A stretch of 47,525 nt of DNA. Origin: a virus. The DNA is taken from the IMG/VR virus record IMGVR_UViG_3300044991_001171, positions 1 to 47,525 of that record. One strand, given 5' to 3'. The notes below the pieces were generated by a model. That model ran no database searches and was not told the DNA's origin. It saw only the letters and a program-made list of their open reading frames with translations. How positions within the stretch are numbered: position 1 is the first letter of the stretch; every line of letters begins with the position of its first letter. This document shows, piece after piece, positions 25,789 to 33,055 of the stretch. Made by a program: the position numbers and the translations under genes.

Positions 25789-26485
25789 TAACGGAGGGGT
25801 CTCTAGCGTCTTCATAATCAAGACCCATGTTAATTCCAAAACCTGCAGATGATGCTTTAGGTCCTTGAAAAGATAGAATATCATTTGAATCATTTGTTTG
25901 ACCTTGGCTAAATACTCTAGCCTTCATGTCTTCCCATTGCTTTTGTCCTTTATCTTGTTCTCCTTCAAGGTCAACTCCTTGAATGGCTGCCAAGAATTTC
26001 TTTTCCTCATAATCTAATTCTCTTTTGCTTTCTATGGTTGCCAGTAGTTCGGGCATAGAAAGAGATATTTCTAGTTCACGATAGTCTTTCCATATGCCCA
26101 ATAAAAAAACTTCGGACTCTAATTTAGCAAGATCAAATGTATCCCAAGTTACTCCATTTTCTACTGCTTGATCTTTTACTGCTTCTTCTGATTTATTGTT
26201 TATTTTTATACCGCCTGCAATATCTAAAACCTCATATATGTTTGGAAGGTCAAGGTTGTCCTCAAGGTCTTCAGTACTTCTAGATATAGAAGGATAATAT
26301 TGTTTCATGGCTATTCTTGCACATTCTGCTAATAAGCCAATTGCTTCATCATCATTTTTAGCAGTACGAACTAACTGAAAAGCATCCATAAACTCACGAA
26401 GGTATTTTATCTTTAAAGGCATTGCCTCAATTTCTCTACCATCAATGAGTTTAATTATTTTGTTATTATATATTTTTGTAGCCAT
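25781..26485 (-). CDS. Long tail assembly chaperone (gpGT-like)
   Basis: I place the start at ATG 26483-26485 (234 aa). The paralogous gene starts at the equivalent MATK, and the upstream extension overlaps the -10 box. Residues 1-100 match the short chaperone. From about residue 115 a second domain follows (TWDTFDLAKLESEVFLLGIW, LSMPELLATIESKRELDYEE), then a charged tail. Together these look like the G and T parts that are normally joined by ribosomal frameshifting; here both parts are in one continuous frame. A terminator lies just upstream (26508-26538), and its promoter (26494-26502) is only 8 nt from the ATG, so the mRNA may be nearly leaderless. Confidence 0.78.
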   Translation of the reverse strand: MATKIYNNKIIKLIDGREIEAMPLKIKYLREFMDAFQLVRTAKNDDEAIGLLAECARIAMKQYYPSISRSTEDLEDNLDLPNIYEVLDIAGGIKINNKSEEAVKDQAVENGVTWDTFDLAKLESEVFLLGIWKDYRELEISLSMPELLATIESKRELDYEEKKFLAAIQGVDLEGEQDKGQKQWEDMKARVFSQGQTNDSNDILSFQGPKASSAGFGINMGLDYEDARDPSVML

Positions 26486-26493
26486 AGAATTCA

Positions 26494-26502
26494 ATTTTAT
26501 CA
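26494..26502 (-). promoter_or_regulatory. Extended -10 element TGATAAAAT (long chaperone)
   Basis: TGATAAAAT on the minus strand ends 8 nt before the ATG at 26485, so the transcript would begin at or 1-2 nt before the start codon. No ribosome site is seen between. It lies directly after a terminator, so an independent transcript is expected. No clear -35. Confidence 0.5.
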
Positions 26503-26507
26503 TATAG

Positions 26508-26538
26508 AAACAACAAAACCCACTATTTTCATAGTGGG
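26508..26538 (-). terminator. Rho-independent terminator with GAAA tetraloop
   Basis: On the minus strand an 8-bp stem CCCACTAT/ATAGTGGG closes on a GAAA loop (26519-26538) and is followed by TTTTGTTGTTT. It lies 24 nt after the stop of the major tail protein gene and before the chaperone promoter. It would separate abundant tube-protein mRNA from the scarce chaperones and tape measure. Confidence 0.85.
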
Positions 26539-26562
26539 CTAAGTCGTATAATTTATGTTAAA

Positions 26563-27204
26563 TTATGATGCTGGTGTCCAGGTACGATCTACGATCTTAC
26601 CATATGAACCAGAAACATCTTCTGGAAGTAGACGGAATGAAACTTCAAACATTGAAGCCTCATCACGCTTTGCAGATACTGTAACATTTTCAATTGAAAG
26701 TGCACGGTATGCAACATAGACTCGCTCTACATAAGCAGAGTTATCGCAATCGCCTGTGCCAGGACCAACAGCAACAATTCCACGCTCTACTGGACATTCG
26801 CCAATAGTGCCTGCAGAAAGGTTGAGAGTACGGCCAGCTGATTGTGACTTTGTGCCTGAAAGATTTGAGTCTGAGTATGCCAAAGACAATAGAAGATTTT
26901 CTAGTGTAGCTTCAGCAAAAGCAGTAGCTAGATTAACTTGCATTCCCTGCTTGTAAAGTTTTGCAACGTCAAGAACCTGATCTACTGCAACCTCACCAAA
27001 ATCTGGTTGGAATTGTAGCTCAAGACCATTCATTGTGTATCCGACATTTGTGTAATCTGCATCATCTGAGAGGGTAGTCTTATATGATTCTGATCCTACA
27101 AGTGGGGTATCTGTAAATACGTCTGCGTCAAGTGTTGTATCTGCTATAAAAAGAGCAGCTGCACCAACGATAATGTTGGTAGATGTACCACGACTATATG
27201 CCAT
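26563..27204 (-). CDS. Major tail protein (tail tube)
   Basis: 213 aa, beta-rich, with the N-terminus MAYSRGTSTNIIVGAAALFI and a tube-type hairpin region YTNVGYTMNGLELQFQPDFG. It contains ENVTVSAKRDEASMFEVSFR near the C-terminus, which resembles the end of major tail proteins of the lambda gpV/HK97 tube fold. It lies directly upstream of the chaperones and tape measure, the normal place. It has a separate promoter (27268-27276), an AGAGGTG ribosome site and its own terminator, consistent with high expression of a many-copy protein. Confidence 0.85.
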   Translation of the reverse strand: MAYSRGTSTNIIVGAAALFIADTTLDADVFTDTPLVGSESYKTTLSDDADYTNVGYTMNGLELQFQPDFGEVAVDQVLDVAKLYKQGMQVNLATAFAEATLENLLLSLAYSDSNLSGTKSQSAGRTLNLSAGTIGECPVERGIVAVGPGTGDCDNSAYVERVYVAYRALSIENVTVSAKRDEASMFEVSFRLLPEDVSGSYGKIVDRTWTPAS

Positions 27205-27267
27205 ATTTTCACCTCTTTTTTCTAAATAGGTTTATTAAGTTGTTTGGCGCTTGTTTCCTCAAAATTA

Positions 27268-27276
27268 ATTATAACA
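27268..27276 (-). promoter_or_regulatory. Extended -10 element TGTTATAAT (tail tube gene)
   Basis: TGTTATAAT on the minus strand lies about 64 nt before the tail-tube ATG and just after the stop of the tail-terminator gene. The leader contains an AGAGGTG ribosome site. No convincing -35 hexamer is seen. Confidence 0.6.
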
Positions 27277-27282
27277 GCATTT

Positions 27283-27816
27283 TTAAGTATATAGGGAATC
27301 TTTTGTATGATAATCATACTCAATAATTAGTTTACCCCGCCAGTTAAACTTGACAGATCCTAGCTCAACTAGGTCCCTAGTCTCATCTACTTGGAAAACC
27401 TTAAAACGATGAAAAAATACATTTATAGGAGGTATTTTATCGGGATTTTGAATAAGCCATAGATTAACATCTTCTGCGGCTGCATCTTCTCTATCTAGGG
27501 CTTCTGCAATTATTCTTGCTATATTGAATCCCTGAGCATCATCCGAAGAGTGAATGGTATAAACCAATTGCTCTCTTTTATGTCTATACATTGTGTCTTG
27601 TCTATATCTAGCTAATCTATCATATGCTATTAAAAATGCATCTCCAGTTACAGTGATTTCTCCAAATAGGTCATCTAGGTTGGTGGACTGTACTGGAACT
27701 ATTGGATCTATTCCCTCAATACCCGTAACTATTCCAAAATCTTTTAACTGAGCAATAATATATTTATTGATAAAAAGAGGTGGAAACCCTGTTTCAGTGG
27801 CTGCGTTAAAAGTCAT
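27283..27816 (-). CDS. Probable tail terminator protein
   Basis: 177 aa. N-terminus NAATETGFPPLFINKYIIAQ, then alternating strands and helices with YDRLARYRQDTMYRHKREQL, VYTIHSSDDAQGFNIARIIA and a C-terminal strand NWRGKLIIEYDYHTKDSLYT. The position between the neck genes and the tail tube gene and the size (150-180 aa) fit a gpU-type tail terminator. The family cannot be proven by eye. It follows the 225-aa gene by 4 nt. Confidence 0.6.
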   Translation of the reverse strand: MTFNAATETGFPPLFINKYIIAQLKDFGIVTGIEGIDPIVPVQSTNLDDLFGEITVTGDAFLIAYDRLARYRQDTMYRHKREQLVYTIHSSDDAQGFNIARIIAEALDREDAAAEDVNLWLIQNPDKIPPINVFFHRFKVFQVDETRDLVELGSVKFNWRGKLIIEYDYHTKDSLYT

Positions 27817-27820
27817 GGTT

Positions 27821-28498
27821 CTATTCTACTCCCATATGTGCATTTGCTATCCATTTAAATCCAGTGTTAACTCCAACAGCCTTACCAGACTTTGATCCTT
27901 TTTTAATGTTTTGTTTATAAAGAATTGGATTATTTATGTAAGACTTTAATCCCGATGATGCTAAAAATGATTGTCTAAAATAAACGTTAAAAAATTCATC
28001 AACGGCACGTTCAAAGGATCCTGAAACGTAGTCTCCTCCAGGATTGTCAATAGTAATATCATTGCTTGTAAAAACGGTTTCTCCGTTAGATTCAAATACT
28101 AAAACTTTTGATTTCTTGGGAGATATTTTTACTGGTATACCATCTTCCATTATTTTTGCTTTATTATAAAAAGGTGTTGATGATCCCTGAGACAAGGAAC
28201 TTGACTGTTTAAATGTTGACATAAAGGATAATCCTAAATTGCTTACAGTATAATCAAAGTCAAAAAGTCTAGCATTAGGACTTCCAGTTTTATACCATTC
28301 ATAAATATGATGAAGTGCTTTTGGGTTTGATCTTGCTTCAGCATCAACGTATTGTTTTAATACTAAAATTGTGCTTTTACCAAGATTTTTTAAAAAAACA
28401 CTTTTGCCCTTTTGAGCACCATCTAAAAACCCAATAGAATAATTTGCTATATTTAAAATAGATTTTTCAAATTCTTTAGCATTAAGAGAAACTCTCAT
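27821..28498 (-). CDS. Neck / tail-completion protein (HK97 gp10-like)
   Basis: 225 aa. It starts MRVSLNAKEFEKSILNIANY, followed by a helix typical of gp10-like proteins that begin with a helix and a beta sheet. A conserved-looking core holds PKALHHIYEWYKTGSPNARL and ISPKKSKVLVFESNGETVFT. It sits between the stopper-like gene (TAATG overlap) and the terminator-like gene, the usual place for tail completion or head closure proteins. Tentative from order and general pattern. Confidence 0.6.
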   Translation of the reverse strand: MRVSLNAKEFEKSILNIANYSIGFLDGAQKGKSVFLKNLGKSTILVLKQYVDAEARSNPKALHHIYEWYKTGSPNARLFDFDYTVSNLGLSFMSTFKQSSSLSQGSSTPFYNKAKIMEDGIPVKISPKKSKVLVFESNGETVFTSNDITIDNPGGDYVSGSFERAVDEFFNVYFRQSFLASSGLKSYINNPILYKQNIKKGSKSGKAVGVNTGFKWIANAHMGVE

Positions 28499-28944
28499 TA
28501 GTCACCAACTGTCTGATTTTCTGATCTACGCCACATCATGTAATAGTATTCAATGCTTTGTAAGCCACCAATAAAAGGTTCTATTGTGGCGAGTTCATAG
28601 ATTGTTCCTCTGCCATTTCTTGGTCCCGCAGTTTCTCTATATACAAGGTTATCTTGTGGAAGCCTTATATTTGTTATTAATACGTTTGTTATAGCATTAT
28701 TATCATTTTTAGAAGAAGTTCTAATATCAGTTTTAGATCTTGCTACTAATTTTCCATCCGTCTGAAGAAATATTGCAGGACTCATTTCTTCCTGAGTTCT
28801 TTTTGTAATTGGCTGGGCATTGCATGTAATTGTTTTATCAAATACCCAATCTTTTATTGCCTTGCCATATTCATTTTGTTTAATTATTGCATAATAAACA
28901 TCAGCAAGCATTGGGTACATAAAGTCTGGTTTATCACAATTCAT
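28498..28944 (-). CDS. Head-tail stopper / head closure-like protein (148 aa)
   Basis: Start at ATG 28942-28944 (an adjacent GTG gives one more residue), overlapping the TGA of the connector gene (TGATG). Beta-rich with DVYYAIIKQNEYGKAIKDWV, TITCNAQPITKRTQEEM and a C-terminal strand region YELATIEPFIGGLQSIEYYY. The size and position (after the adaptor, before the gp10-like gene) match stopper proteins of siphoviruses. No strict motif. Confidence 0.58.
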   Translation of the reverse strand: MNCDKPDFMYPMLADVYYAIIKQNEYGKAIKDWVFDKTITCNAQPITKRTQEEMSPAIFLQTDGKLVARSKTDIRTSSKNDNNAITNVLITNIRLPQDNLVYRETAGPRNGRGTIYELATIEPFIGGLQSIEYYYMMWRRSENQTVGD

Positions 28945-29921
28945 CACAGCATCCCAGGTGTACGCAAATTTGTAATGTATTTATCAAGAATAATATCAAC
29001 TAGAATGTTTCCAGTTCCAAAGAACTTAGATGAGTCATATTTTAGTTTAAATTGATCTGTTTCATATTCACTAACATAAGATTTGTAGTGATCCATTCTT
29101 CCGCACTTAAGGTCATCAATCATCATTCCTACTGCATCACGTACATCATTTGGAATAACTTTATACCCTGAATCATAATCAATTATATAATCAAAACCTT
29201 CTGGAAATGAAACTGCTGTATTTTTTGTGTTTGTCCACATGTTGTCATAATTTTCATATGGTGCATATGTATAAAATGAGTCTGACCCTGCATCTCTATA
29301 CTTAAGTGGTTTTCTTTCTGCACGATCTTTTGATTCATAGTAAGATGAGTCTGTAGGAATTTTAACAATTGCAGTTCTATCTTTTGTAACTGCATAATCA
29401 AATCCATTTAGAGCTGGTCCATCTACTGTATCTGTAATGTCATACACAAGTTGCCCATTTTCATAAACTTGATTAATCTTATAAATTGTTCCCCAAACAG
29501 GGATATAATCAGTTCCTTGACCAACAACCTCAAGAATTTTCTTTTCAAATGTAAAGCCTCGGTTAATTAATGAATCAACAATTGCTCTAGCAATACGTTC
29601 ATTATATGTTGCTTCTGCAATTTCTGTTGCAGTTGTGCCTAGTGTATTTGGATCAACATATGGTCTAATAATACTAAGAATGTCTTGAACAAGAATATCT
29701 TCTTCGGAATCTTCAAATATTTGTACCGAGTAATCGTGATCATAAGTAATAAAATCACCCGTCAAAGTAAAAGTAATCTGAGAGTTTGCATCAGATGTGA
29801 TTGTTTCAGATACCTCAATTGTTTTAGGGGCATTTTCAATAGTAAACAGGTAGTCTGTATCTGGTAAAGGAACGTCATACTTAATCTCAATAGGGTATGG
29901 TGGGAGTCTTAGAATTATCAT
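28944..29921 (-). CDS. Head-tail connector / adaptor protein
   Basis: 325 aa, longer than the usual 100-200 aa adaptors. The first about 80 residues form a beta region (IILRLPPYPIEIKYDVPLPD, ITFTLTGDFITYDHDYSVQI). After this comes the helical part that resembles connectors, with ATYNERIARAIVDSLINRGF and VIPNDVRDAVGMMIDDLKCG. The N-terminal beta domain may be an added decoration. It is placed directly after the small SAP/Rho-N-like head gene and before the stopper. Confidence 0.58.
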   Translation of the reverse strand: MIILRLPPYPIEIKYDVPLPDTDYLFTIENAPKTIEVSETITSDANSQITFTLTGDFITYDHDYSVQIFEDSEEDILVQDILSIIRPYVDPNTLGTTATEIAEATYNERIARAIVDSLINRGFTFEKKILEVVGQGTDYIPVWGTIYKINQVYENGQLVYDITDTVDGPALNGFDYAVTKDRTAIVKIPTDSSYYESKDRAERKPLKYRDAGSDSFYTYAPYENYDNMWTNTKNTAVSFPEGFDYIIDYDSGYKVIPNDVRDAVGMMIDDLKCGRMDHYKSYVSEYETDQFKLKYDSSKFFGTGNILVDIILDKYITNLRTPGML

Positions 29922-29923
29922 AA

Positions 29924-30265
29924 TTATTTACCGTAGTACTTTGCCACTTCTTGAGGTGTCGCTGTGCGAACCTTGTTGTGGGTAAGCCACTTTTCGGAAA
30001 CCTCCTTGGTTACAATGTTATAGCCTTTTATGATTTCTCCAACACCATTCCAGAAAATATTACGTTCTGAAAAGAGTGCTACTTTTTCATTAATTAGCTT
30101 TTCTGCTTTTGGGTTTACTGTTGACTCTTGTTTTGGAGTCCAACTAGAAATTACTTCAAGCATGTGAACTTTTGTTGTTACCCCAAACAAATCAATGTTA
30201 TTTTTCTTTGCATAAGACTTTATTTCCATAACAGTCTTTTTAGATAAATCTTCAATAATAGACAT
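29924..30265 (-). CDS. Small head protein with Rho-N/SAP-like N-terminus
   Basis: 113 aa. Residues 9-42 (KTVMEIKSYAKKNNIDLFGV and onward) form a helix-extended loop-helix pattern like Rho N-terminal or SAP/HeH domains, which bind nucleic acid or proteins. The rest is KVALFSERNIFWNGVGEIIK, then VSEKWLTHNKVRTATPQEVA. Similar small proteins with HeH starts are encoded next to capsid genes in many phages. It has its own extended -10 element (30282-30290) and an AGGAGG ribosome site. Confidence 0.62.
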   Translation of the reverse strand: MSIIEDLSKKTVMEIKSYAKKNNIDLFGVTTKVHMLEVISSWTPKQESTVNPKAEKLINEKVALFSERNIFWNGVGEIIKGYNIVTKEVSEKWLTHNKVRTATPQEVAKYYGK

Positions 30266-30281
30266 TAATTCCTCCTATGTT

Positions 30282-30290
30282 ATTATACCA
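30282..30290 (-). promoter_or_regulatory. Extended -10 element TGGTATAAT (head-neck genes)
   Basis: TGGTATAAT ends about 16 nt before the ATG of the 113-aa head gene and lies right after the stop of the capsid-arm paralogue. AGGAGG follows at a normal distance. It would serve the connector and neck genes separately from the capsid gene. Confidence 0.6.
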
Positions 30291-30293
30291 GAA

Positions 30294-30530
30294 TTAGCGT
30301 CGTCTTCCTCTACCAAAATTATTTTGCATTGGTAAACGAATTCCATTTGGTGTTCCCGATGGATTTACAGCATTAGGTCCCGATGTTTCTCCAAGAGTTG
30401 CTCCTGAAGCTCCAAGTGTATTAACTTGTAGACCACTAGATCCCATAATAATAACACCTGGATTTCCTAATGTAACAATTGCTCCTTCGCCATTGTGACT
30501 ATGATCAATTGGTTCACCTGGATAAGACAT
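30294..30530 (-). CDS. Free-standing paralogue of the capsid N-terminal arm (78 aa)
   Basis: This 78-aa protein is clearly related to the first about 75 residues of the major capsid protein encoded directly upstream. YPGEPIDHSHNGEGAIV (3-19) matches YPGTTTSHGHDGSGAVA (9-25) of the capsid, and NAVNPSGTPNGIRLPMQ (53-69) matches NAVNPVGTPGGILLPEQ (57-73). It then ends in a basic tail, FGRGRRR, instead of the HK97 fold. It is Gly-rich with no enzyme motif. A role as a minor capsid, cement or assembly-control protein is inferred. The ribosome site is GGGAGAA; a hairpin lies between it and the capsid gene. Confidence 0.8.
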   Translation of the reverse strand: MSYPGEPIDHSHNGEGAIVTLGNPGVIIMGSSGLQVNTLGASGATLGETSGPNAVNPSGTPNGIRLPMQNNFGRGRRR

Positions 30531-30555
30531 TTTATTCTCCCTATAAATGACTGAA

Positions 30556-30579
30556 GGGAACGGCTTTTACACCGTTCCC
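30556..30579 (-). terminator. Strong hairpin between capsid gene and arm paralogue
   Basis: A perfect 8-bp stem GGGAACGG/CCGTTCCC with an 8-nt loop lies 21 nt after the capsid stop. The following bases on the minus strand (TTCAGTCATTTATAG) are only weakly T-rich. It may act as a leaky terminator or as an mRNA 3'-end stabiliser that lets abundant capsid transcripts partly read into the next gene. Confidence 0.5.
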
Positions 30580-30599
30580 CAAGTCAATCGTTTTAGCGA

Positions 30600-31712
30600 T
30601 TATGAGTTATTTGCTGCTGTTGCGTATGCAACTGCGTCAAGTTCTTCCCATTGTAGACCAAAGCGGACGAATACTGTGTATTCAATTGTGTCCTTCTTTG
30701 GTTGGTAGAAACGGTTTACAGTGATATCACGTTGGAATCCCCATACACGGTTCTGTGGGAATGTAAGATCTACATATCCTGCAGGGTAGTAAGGAACTTC
30801 TTGGACTTCAACACCGAGAACACGAGTTGTACGTGCTCCACCAAATGTCTGAGCATTGCCATCAAGGTATGCTTGACGGTTTGCAGGTGTACCTGCTGGC
30901 TTACCAGCAAATGCTTCTGCGATTGCATCAGCCAATGTACCATTATTTTTAATGATACCCTGGAATGCGTCTGTACCAGCATAGAACTTAAGATTGTTCT
31001 TGATTGCACGATACTTACGTGGCATTGCGAGGATAATGTTTTGCATAACCTCTGTTGTCCATGCGTTGTCAGCAACAGTTACCATTGACTCGTGTGAGTC
31101 TCCGCCCTGTACTTTTTCAACAAAGCCTTCCATGATTGAAAGGAATGATCCTGTTGCACCGTCACCGTTGATCGCAAGATCTTCAATGTCGTTTGCAAAA
31201 GCATTTGTCATCAAACGTACGAGATGGTCTTCAAGAGCGCCGCCTTCTACGTTATCTTCTAGTGCTTCTGTTGATACTTCCCAGTCAAGACGAATCTTCT
31301 TTGTAGTCAATTCAACCTTTGAGAAAGTTGCGCCTGCATTTGTAAATGTAGGGTCTGCTTGTGCTGCTGCACGAATTACACGCTCACCAACGTTAACTTT
31401 TTCAAGTTCCATTGTATTTGCTCGCATTGTAACTCTACGTCCATCTTTAGCGAGAACTGTAGCATCCCACACATAATCAATGAAGCGACGTGCTTGTTCA
31501 GGCAATAGGATTCCACCTGGTGTGCCGACAGGGTTAACTGCGTTTGCACCTGATGTTCCGTAATTTGCTCCAGCAATATTTCCTAGAATGCCTTCACGAC
31601 CACTTACGATGGTTGCGGGAGCACCGTCTGAACCTGATGCTACTGCACCTGATCCATCATGACCATGACTAGTTGTAGTTCCTGGATAGTTTTTTACGAT
31701 ATCTTCTGACAT
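30600..31712 (-). CDS. Major capsid protein (HK97 fold)
   Basis: 370 aa from the ATG at 31710-31712, which sits 8 nt after AGGAGG (a GTG three codons earlier is less well placed). The N-terminal about 75 residues are a Gly-rich arm. The HK97-type core includes FIDYVWDATVLAKDGRRVTM, the E-loop region, KVELTTKKIRLDWEVSTEAL, EDLAINGDGATGSFLSIMEG, and a C-terminal P-domain/A-domain end with FQRDITVNRFYQPKKDTIEY and VFVRFGLQWEEL. It lies directly after the scaffold/protease gene. Its initiation region is nearly identical to that of the nested scaffold start. Confidence 0.93.
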   Translation of the reverse strand: MSEDIVKNYPGTTTSHGHDGSGAVASGSDGAPATIVSGREGILGNIAGANYGTSGANAVNPVGTPGGILLPEQARRFIDYVWDATVLAKDGRRVTMRANTMELEKVNVGERVIRAAAQADPTFTNAGATFSKVELTTKKIRLDWEVSTEALEDNVEGGALEDHLVRLMTNAFANDIEDLAINGDGATGSFLSIMEGFVEKVQGGDSHESMVTVADNAWTTEVMQNIILAMPRKYRAIKNNLKFYAGTDAFQGIIKNNGTLADAIAEAFAGKPAGTPANRQAYLDGNAQTFGGARTTRVLGVEVQEVPYYPAGYVDLTFPQNRVWGFQRDITVNRFYQPKKDTIEYTVFVRFGLQWEELDAVAYATAANNS

Positions 31713-31740
31713 ATTGTTCACCTCCTAGTGATTTTTTATG

Positions 31741-32286
31741 TTAGTTATATAGGTCGGAGAATTTGAGGAAACGTCCGCCCCATAGGGATTTTTGAATTGG
31801 ACTTTCATCCATTTCCTGCACGATCTCGCCAAGATCGCCAGACTTGCGGAAAGCGGTGTCCTTTTCTACGGAATCAACTCTCTTTCCAATTTCGTTAAAA
31901 GTACCCTTGATCTGATTTACATCAGTTGTTGTGGCATCAAGAGACTTCTTTATATTAGCAACTTCATCACTAAGTGACTTAAGTGTTGCTGTTAGATCGC
32001 CAAAGGCATTAGTAACAGATTCCTTGATGTCTGTAATTGCATCAGCAATTACTTGATCAGCCTTTGCAGCATCTTCTGCTGCTGGTGCTTCTGGATTCTG
32101 AATTGCATCTTCTACTGAAGATGTAGCACTATCTTCCACAATTGAATCAGACTTTTCTGCTTCAGCAACTGGTGCTTCTGCTTCTAGAACTTTTTCTACT
32201 GCTTCTGTTGGTTGTGCCTCTGGAGTGACCTCTACTGATACTGCTTCTGCAACTGGTGCATCCACTGTTAGTGTATCTTCTGACAT
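31741..32286 (-). CDS. Nested scaffold protein (internal start in the protease gene)
   Basis: An in-frame ATG (32284-32286; residue 254 of the protease) is preceded by AAGGAGGT seven nt upstream, the best ribosome site in the area. It would give a 181-aa product starting MSEDTLTVDAPVAEAV, covering the acidic and coiled-coil scaffold half. This is the same logic as lambda C/Nu3, where the scaffold is made from an internal start in the protease gene. The initiation region matches that of the capsid gene at 24 of 27 positions. The internal start is inferred from sequence and not shown experimentally. Confidence 0.72.
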   Translation of the reverse strand: MSEDTLTVDAPVAEAVSVEVTPEAQPTEAVEKVLEAEAPVAEAEKSDSIVEDSATSSVEDAIQNPEAPAAEDAAKADQVIADAITDIKESVTNAFGDLTATLKSLSDEVANIKKSLDATTTDVNQIKGTFNEIGKRVDSVEKDTAFRKSGDLGEIVQEMDESPIQKSLWGGRFLKFSDLYN

Positions 32287-33045
32287 AGGGTTTACCTCCT
32301 TTGTAATCTTAGATGTATTAATGCCTTTAGCACTATCAACTAAGAACTTTATCATGTTTGCTTTATCTGAGTCATTTTTTTCTACAAAACCAATGTTTTT
32401 CATTTCGTTACCGTTTACTGGGCTAACGTATGTCTCTTCATCAGAAGTTAGAACAATGCCTGTTTCTTCATCATAAAAAACATTTTCTACAACTACATCG
32501 GCAAACTCACCTTTAATAACATCTACACCGTCAACTTTTTCAACTGACATAATACTTGCAAATTGATTTGCTGGTGAATCTACTAAAGATAGTTCTACTA
32601 GATCATAGTCTTTAATAATTCTAATTGCTTTATCAAGTTCTTCATTATATGCATCATCCCACTTATTCATTCGTCCCCCGATTGAAAAACCAGTGTATGT
32701 TCCATCAAGAACTTTTTCCCATGCGTCCTGTGCACCTTTGGAAATGTATGTAGAAACATAAACTCCCTTATAAAATTTCTTTGTTTCTGGATCAAAATAT
32801 TTTTCTTCTTTAAAGTTAAGCATTTTTCCAACTGCTGAGGGCTGATGCATTTCACGTATGTTTCCACGGAATTTTGCAAAAGCACTCATAGATGCTTCTG
32901 TTGTAACAATGTCATATTGTTTATCAACATTGTCAAGAGATGCAAAACCAGAGACAATTCTTTTCTCAATGTCTACTTTTCCAAAGGGCATTGAAAGGCG
33001 AAGGCTGTCGCCGTCAGTGGTCCAAAAAGCTTTATTTATGTCCAT
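31741..33045 (-). CDS. Prohead protease fused to scaffold region
   Basis: 434 aa from the ATG at 33043-33045; the ATG 12 nt further up overlaps the -10 box. Residues 1-170 are an S78-type HK97 prohead protease: IVSGFASLDNVDKQYDIVTT, a His in REMHQPSAVG (His67), the Ser in GFSIGGRM (Ser121) and DLVELSLVDSPAN. From about residue 250 the protein becomes acidic, Ala/Glu-rich and then coiled-coil (DAITDIKESVTNAFGDLTAT, VANIKKSLDATTTDVNQIKG), typical of scaffold. It would assemble the procapsid and cleave the scaffold. A second, strong start inside the gene encodes the scaffold alone. Confidence 0.88.
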   Translation of the reverse strand: MDINKAFWTTDGDSLRLSMPFGKVDIEKRIVSGFASLDNVDKQYDIVTTEASMSAFAKFRGNIREMHQPSAVGKMLNFKEEKYFDPETKKFYKGVYVSTYISKGAQDAWEKVLDGTYTGFSIGGRMNKWDDAYNEELDKAIRIIKDYDLVELSLVDSPANQFASIMSVEKVDGVDVIKGEFADVVVENVFYDEETGIVLTSDEETYVSPVNGNEMKNIGFVEKNDSDKANMIKFLVDSAKGINTSKITKEVNPMSEDTLTVDAPVAEAVSVEVTPEAQPTEAVEKVLEAEAPVAEAEKSDSIVEDSATSSVEDAIQNPEAPAAEDAAKADQVIADAITDIKESVTNAFGDLTATLKSLSDEVANIKKSLDATTTDVNQIKGTFNEIGKRVDSVEKDTAFRKSGDLGEIVQEMDESPIQKSLWGGRFLKFSDLYN

Positions 33046-33055
33046 ATCGTATTCC

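Noticed and set aside
26150-26230. Programmed frameshift in the long tail chaperone (A-rich stretch)
   Set aside because: The GTATAAAAATAAACAATAAA region has no canonical XXXYYYZ heptamer in phase, and the downstream T-like region is already in frame.
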